DNA of 64,000 nt from Oscillospiraceae bacterium (GTDB lineage Bacteria > Bacillota > Clostridia > Oscillospirales > Ruminococcaceae), in assembly GCA_017518255.1 (NCBI GenBank), contig JAFWVK010000044.1:1-64000 (forward strand), given 5' to 3'. The notes below the pieces were generated by a model. It was not told the DNA's origin, ran no database searches, and saw nothing but the letters and a program-made list of their open reading frames with translations. How positions within the stretch are numbered: position 1 is the stretch's first letter; the number at the start of each line of letters is the position of its first letter. Of this stretch, positions 63,677 to 64,000 are shown in pieces. The translations under genes were made by a program, and so were the position numbers.

Positions 63677-63918
63677 CCGTTCTATGATAGAACAGAAAAA
63701 GCACAGCCACAGGAATTCTAAAGGATTGCAGGGCATAGAGAGGAGAGGGTAAGGAAAGAGGGAGCGCGCAGGGGGAGAACCTTAGGGAGAGGGGAGACCG
63801 GAGCGGCAGCGACGACTTCCCTCTTCCTGTGGTTCTTCCCCTCGCATTCGCGCACCGCGCCCAACAAAAGGAAAGACAGGACAAACGGTAAAGAAAGAAT
63901 GAAAAAAATAATCTGAAT
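63677..63918. other. Purine-rich intergenic stretch
   Basis: The plus strand is dominated by GGAGAGGAGAGGG-like runs (63735-63810). No ORF, tRNA or known RNA was recognised. Confidence 0.4.
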
Positions 63919-63999
63919 CTATTTCCCTTTCAAAATAGGATCTGCACAGTTCAGACTAGCAAAACTTTGATACGTTCCATACTTCATCAGACCGGGAAG
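63919..63999 (-). CDS. Possible 3' end of a gene entering from the right edge
   Basis: A minus-strand frame is open from the right edge and reads LPGLMKYGTYQSFASLNCAD then PILKGK, ending in TAG at 63921-63919. A T-rich stretch follows. The 26 residues look protein-like but are too few for identification. Confidence 0.3.
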   Translation of the reverse strand, partial: LPGLMKYGTYQSFASLNCADPILKGK

Positions 64000-64000
64000 C

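Noticed and set aside
63497..63700. T-box riboswitch ahead of alaS
   Set aside because: No TGGNACCGCG-type antiterminator bulge was found on the minus strand and the leader is short.
63465..63884. Minus-strand ORF with GSGHASxGSAP repeats
   Set aside because: It overlaps the alaS promoter and start; the repetition derives from the 33-bp DNA repeat, and there is no ribosome site.

Overview
The window reads as chromosomal DNA of a Gram-positive anaerobe of class Clostridia, most likely an Oscillospiraceae/Ruminococcus-like gut bacterium. The evidence is a Thr-rich surface protein ending in a PxTGD sorting signal, the GroES/GroEL operon under a perfect CIRCE operator, YfmF/YfmH-type M16 peptidase homologues next to lgt, an LtaS-like enzyme, strong AGGAGG ribosome sites and SigA-type promoters with many extended -10 (TGn) boxes. 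Genus assignment is inference. No rRNA, tRNA, CRISPR array, transposase or phage gene was recognised.

Layout. 1-0.9 kb: 3' end of a cell-wall-anchored Thr/Glu repeat protein. 1.4-9.4 kb: an aldose-epimerase-like gene, then a glycolytic cluster pgk / two paralogous membrane TPR-like genes / a small membrane gene / tpiA / gpmI. The flanks of the cluster carry two inverted copies of an approximately 79-bp hairpin element. 9.5-13.3 kb (minus): yfmF-yfmH-lgt. 13.6-17.8 kb: a lipoprotein, a metallophosphatase, a cytoplasmic ParB-like/BMP fusion and a flavodoxin-fold reductase. 18-20 kb: groES-groEL. 20.1-26.1 kb: a degenerate CpsB-like phosphatase, then a 1239-residue LacI-sensor/GGDEF/EAL/beta-helix-like protein coupled to plsY and an isochorismatase-family hydrolase. 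26.1-32.7 kb: DUF378, a small Leu-rich ORF and ilvE, then a minus-strand run trmB / SHOCT protein / small ORF / pyrC / small basic ORF / Lrp regulator / aminotransferase. 32.9-35.1 kb: an AT-rich accessory island with two membrane proteins of unknown function and a divergent Xre regulator with matching operator dyads.

35.2-46.4 kb is the centrepiece: a complete common aromatic pathway in one operon (aroF, aroB, aroQ, a fused aroE-aroK, aroA, aroC, plus tyrA and pheA) with five embedded genes of unclear role. Ahead of it lies a 43-codon ORF dense in Tyr and Phe codons, an internal hairpin, and an intrinsic terminator directly before aroF. This arrangement predicts ribosome-mediated Phe/Tyr attenuation, and the AroF N-terminal domain suggests additional feedback at enzyme level.

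46.5-48.0 kb (minus): two paralogous zinc-ribbon membrane proteins. 48.2-53.3 kb: moxR / DUF58 / transglutaminase behind a triplicated 96-bp promoter repeat. 53.5-55.4 kb: LtaS-like enzyme. 55.4-63.5 kb (minus): a GH2 glycosidase and alaS-HIT-comEC. The last 0.5 kb is a repeat- and purine-rich spacer with a possible 3' gene end at the edge.

The signals most worth testing are the aro leader, the GGDEF/EAL/beta-helix protein, the ParB-BMP fusion, the triplicated moxR promoter and a recurrent TTGCGTTTT promoter class.
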